Assembly: GCA_016793325.1 (NCBI GenBank)
Contig: JAEUKI010000071.1
Span: 107,540-171,539 of the forward strand
Length of the DNA: 64,000 nt
Direction: 5' to 3'
DNA from: Myxococcales bacterium
GTDB lineage: Bacteria > Myxococcota_A > Polyangia > Polyangiales > Ga0077539
Part shown: positions 61,522-64,000 of the stretch, piece after piece
Layout of the letters: each line of letters begins with the position of its first letter
Position numbering within the stretch: position 1 is the stretch's first letter
Notes under the pieces: generated by a model
Seen by the model: only the letters and a program-made list of their open reading frames with translations
The model's database searches: none
Told to the model about the DNA's origin: nothing
Position numbers and translations under genes: made by a program

Positions 61522-63036
61522 ATGGCCAATCGTCCAAACATCCTCCTCGTCGTGTCGGATCAAGAGCGCTCGCGCGAGTGGCTTCCGACCGGTGTTTCGC
61601 TGCCCAATCGCGAGCGGCTCCTGCGCGAAGGCGCCGAGTGCACGCGGTACTACACGCACGCGAGCCCGTGCTCTCCGTCGCGCGCGACGCTGTTTACGGG
61701 GCGGTACGTCCCGCAGCACGAAGTGCGGGAGAACGTGATCTTTCCCGCGCACGTCGCGCTCGACACACGAATTCGAACGCTCGGGCACCGGCTGCGCTCG
61801 TCTGGCTATCGCACGGCGTACCTCGGCAAGTGGCACCTCGCGCACGGCGCGACGCCGGACATGGACTCGTACGGCTTCGGCGACTGGGAGGGCAACGACC
61901 AGCACTACATGGGCTGGGCCGGAACGGGCGTCGAATATGATCCCATCATCGCCGCGCAAGCCGCGCGATGGCTGAAAGAGAACGGCGCGCGCGAAGGCGA
62001 CGACCGCCCTTGGTTTCTCGTCGTGGCGCTGGTCAATCCGCACGACGTGATGTGGTTTCCCGCGGATCAGCCGTACTACCAACGCGAGCACGCCGAAGAG
62101 GTCGAGCGCTTCAAGGACCTCTTGCGCATGGCCAACTGGAAGGACTCGGATCCCATTCCGCCCTTCACCGCGGACTACCCCGAGTACTTCACGAAGCTCC
62201 CCGCGAACTTCGAGGACGACCTCTATACGAAGCCCGCGGTGCAGCGCGAGTGGATGATCGAGCAGCAGAAGTCCTTCTGGGGGCGCATCGATCCGTCGGA
62301 CACGCGCGCGTGGCTCAGGCAGCTCGACTACTACGTCGCGCTCCACAAGCTCGCGGACGAGAGCCTCGGGAAGATCCTCGGCGCGCTCGACAACACGGGC
62401 CGCGCGGACAACACGGCGATCTTCTTCACGAGCGACCACGGCGACATGTGCGGCTCGCACGGGCTGCGGTCGAAGGGGCCCTTCGTCTACGAAGAGATCA
62501 TGAAGATCCCGATGTACGCGAAGGTGCCCGGGGTGACCAAGGCCGGCTCGAAGATCGACGCGCTCGCGTCGCACGCGGACCTCGCGCGCACGATCGTTCA
62601 CGTCGCGGGCGCGGACGAGAGCGCGATGTCGGGCGTCGATCTCACCGGAGCGCTCGCGGGCGGGAGCGCGCCGCGGGAGTACGTGCTCTTCGCGCAGGAC
62701 CAGGCGTGGTACGAGCGCTGTATCCACGTTCGCTACGCGATTCGCGGGGTGTTCGACGGGCGATTCAAGTACGCGCGGTACTACGGCGTCGGCGGGAGCA
62801 CGACGCAGTTCGGGCAGCCGTGGGACTGGCCGAAGCGCGTCGGCGAAGACGCCACGTTCGAAGAGCAAGACCACGAGCTGTACGACCTACAGGAAGACCC
62901 CTACGAGCTCGTCAACCTCGCGATGGATCGTGGTCGACGGAGTGAAGTTCGGCGATGGTTCGAGCGTATGAGAGAGCTCGAGCGAAACGAGTTCGCGGCG
63001 ATGGAGTTCGACCGGGCCCCGGCCGCTGCAGAGTGA
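61522..63036 (+). CDS. Type I sulfatase (formylglycine-dependent)
   Basis: 504 residues. The active-site motif SPCSPSRATLFTGR carries the Cys (residue 50) that FGE converts to formylglycine (C-x-P-S-R). N-terminal NILLVVSDQ supplies metal ligands, and FFTSDHGDMCGSHG the later Asp/His ligands. No signal peptide is apparent, so it could be cytoplasmic, or its export signal is unusual. It hydrolyses sulfate esters, here of unknown type; an FGE gene is not visible in the window. It lies 13 nt upstream of the next exported-protein gene. Confidence 0.88.
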   Translation: MANRPNILLVVSDQERSREWLPTGVSLPNRERLLREGAECTRYYTHASPCSPSRATLFTGRYVPQHEVRENVIFPAHVALDTRIRTLGHRLRSSGYRTAYLGKWHLAHGATPDMDSYGFGDWEGNDQHYMGWAGTGVEYDPIIAAQAARWLKENGAREGDDRPWFLVVALVNPHDVMWFPADQPYYQREHAEEVERFKDLLRMANWKDSDPIPPFTADYPEYFTKLPANFEDDLYTKPAVQREWMIEQQKSFWGRIDPSDTRAWLRQLDYYVALHKLADESLGKILGALDNTGRADNTAIFFTSDHGDMCGSHGLRSKGPFVYEEIMKIPMYAKVPGVTKAGSKIDALASHADLARTIVHVAGADESAMSGVDLTGALAGGSAPREYVLFAQDQAWYERCIHVRYAIRGVFDGRFKYARYYGVGGSTTQFGQPWDWPKRVGEDATFEEQDHELYDLQEDPYELVNLAMDRGRRSEVRRWFERMRELERNEFAAMEFDRAPAAAE

Positions 63037-63048
63037 AGGAGCACACGA

Positions 63049-63684
63049 GTGACGAGCGCGCGAGGGTCCATGGTGCGAGTGAAGTACGCGGTCGCGGTCG
63101 CTTCGACCGCGGCGATGGTGATGGCGGCCACGCTCCCCACGGCGTCGGCCCAGAGCGACGGGGGCCGCCCGCCTGCTCCTGACGCAGGGGCTGCAGCGGC
63201 CGCGCCGAGGCCCGTTCCTCCGCCGCCACCGCCGGTGGTCGAATCGCCGTTCAACGGCGTGTGGCGTCACGCGGGCGGCGACGCCGAACGCCGCGCGCTC
63301 GAAGCCGCGGTCGCGCGCGCCGTGCAGGGGATGGGCTTCTTCATCGAGGGCATCGCCGCGAGCCGCATCCGCGACAGCAGCCCGATCCCGCCCACCGTCA
63401 CGATCCGCGTGGCCAACAACACCATCGAGTACACGGGCGTGCGCGGCAGGCTCATTCGCTCGCCCGCGGATGGCACACAAATTCAAACGACCAACGCCCA
63501 GGGCGAGCCCATCACGCTCACCACGCGCATCTCGGGCAACGTGATGAACCGCTTCGGCTCGCGCCCCGAGGGCAGCCGTCGCGAAGTCGTCACGGTCAAC
63601 GGCAACACGCTCACCATCGACGGAACCGTGTCGTCCCCGCGCCTCCCGCGCCCCGTCGTGTATCGATTGACGTACCGGCGTTGA
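63049..63684 (+). CDS. Exported protein, low-complexity and beta-rich
   Basis: 211 residues, GTG start with AAGGAG 7 nt upstream. A signal peptide (ASTAAMVMAATLPTASAQ) is followed by a Pro/Ala-rich stretch (PRPVPPPPPPVVES) and a beta-rich domain (TIEYTGVRGRLIRS, ITLTTRISGNVMNRFG, TLTIDGTVSSPRLPRPVVYRL). The fold resembles small periplasmic or lipocalin-like proteins. No homologue recognised. It is in the same operon as the sulfatase by proximity. Confidence 0.7.
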   Translation: MTSARGSMVRVKYAVAVASTAAMVMAATLPTASAQSDGGRPPAPDAGAAAAAPRPVPPPPPPVVESPFNGVWRHAGGDAERRALEAAVARAVQGMGFFIEGIAASRIRDSSPIPPTVTIRVANNTIEYTGVRGRLIRSPADGTQIQTTNAQGEPITLTTRISGNVMNRFGSRPEGSRREVVTVNGNTLTIDGTVSSPRLPRPVVYRLTYRR

Positions 63685-64000
63685 AGTGGGGCGGAGGGGG
63701 TGTTGGGTGCGGCAGCGAGCAGCCACTCTCGGCGCGGCAGCAAGCACTCATCGTTCTTCACCTGTGGTGAATGAGCTGATATTTCGCTCATGAAACAGCG
63801 AGTGCACAGGCACTCCCCCTTGGCCCATGGGCTGGCCCCCACCTTCAGTTGGGGGCAGCGAGGCCAAGGCTGTACGCCGCAAGCGGCGCACACAGATTCG
63901 AGATGGCGAGACCGCGAGAAGGCACAACGGACAGCAAAAATGCTGTACCCAGTGCGATGGCTTCTGATTGTGAAGTGCGCCGGTAGCGGCGCACGGATCG
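63685..64000. other. Non-coding right-edge region with an array of hairpins
   Basis: About 316 bases without a credible gene, less G+C-rich than the rest. It holds many perfect stem-loops: 63757-63771, 63771-63791, 63800-63815, an 8-bp stem 63818-63825/63862-63869 enclosing 63835-63856, 63875-63888, 63931-63946 and 63975-63994. No wobble pairs reveal an orientation. A short direct repeat (GCGGCAGC near 63711 and 63735) precedes it. It is cut by the window end. It may be the start of a structured RNA or mobile element; unclassified. Confidence 0.5.

Noticed and set aside
63483..63893. A Cys-containing 136-codon minus-strand frame at the right edge
   Set aside because: It overlaps the exported-protein gene antisense, and its distinctive part coincides with perfect hairpins, so nucleic-acid structure explains it better than protein coding.

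Overview
The window is uniformly G+C-rich, third codon positions in real genes are overwhelmingly G or C, and GTG/TTG starts are common. The gene content points to a myxobacterium (Myxococcota, probably Polyangiales; this placement is inference). It includes a Ser/Thr kinase with a membrane tail, many lipoproteins with Asp/Thr/Gly-rich or Cys-rich stretches, V4R/DUF2378-like sensor domains, a stand-alone DUF5939 protein, and a complete type II secretion (T2SS) operon with a putative sigma-54 promoter. No tRNA, rRNA or CRISPR array was seen.

Region 1 (1-8.4 kb) holds an epimerase fragment, a metallo-beta-lactamase/cyclic-nucleotide-binding protein, GlgC-like ADP-glucose pyrophosphorylase and a PQQ-type beta-propeller. 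It also holds the two most unusual stretches of the window. One is a 667-bp cassette: a DUF559 endonuclease-like gene framed by 110-bp near-perfect inverted repeats (5781-6447). The other is about 1.4 kb with no credible protein gene (about 6520-7895). It is packed with consecutive hairpins, several closed by GNRA loops and one by UUCG, with G-U pairs that fit only the + strand, and it ends in a long terminator-like hairpin. I propose a large structured non-coding RNA.

Region 2 (8.4-24.5 kb) has uvrA, a membrane Ser/Thr kinase, a V4R-like protein, a LytS/LytTR two-component pair, an FG-GAP repeat lipoprotein, an MFS transporter, a protein resembling the HPF1/C4orf27 (DUF2228) family, a DUF1636 protein and secreted or sensory proteins of unknown role.

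Region 3 (24.6-39.5 kb) is a T2SS operon in the order gspC-D-E-F-(orphan pseudopilin-like)-G-H-I-J-K-L-M-N, with four-base start/stop overlaps at several junctions. Together these genes encode the outer-membrane secretin (D), inner-membrane platform (C, F, L, M), cytoplasmic ATPase (E), pseudopilus (G-K) and accessory N. No prepilin peptidase gene is in view.

Region 4 (39.5-58.4 kb) is dominated by lipoproteins and exported proteins, many of them Cys-rich and so plausible surface or secreted cargo, plus an HTH-STAND-TPR-winged-helix regulator and a DUF5939 gene lying between two related exported-protein genes. Region 5 (58.4-64 kb) contains a TetR repressor with its hydrolase gene and a palindromic operator inside its own promoter, a GNAT acetyltransferase, a zinc-ribbon membrane protein, a Cys-type sulfatase and an exported protein. 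A second cluster of hairpins is cut by the right edge.
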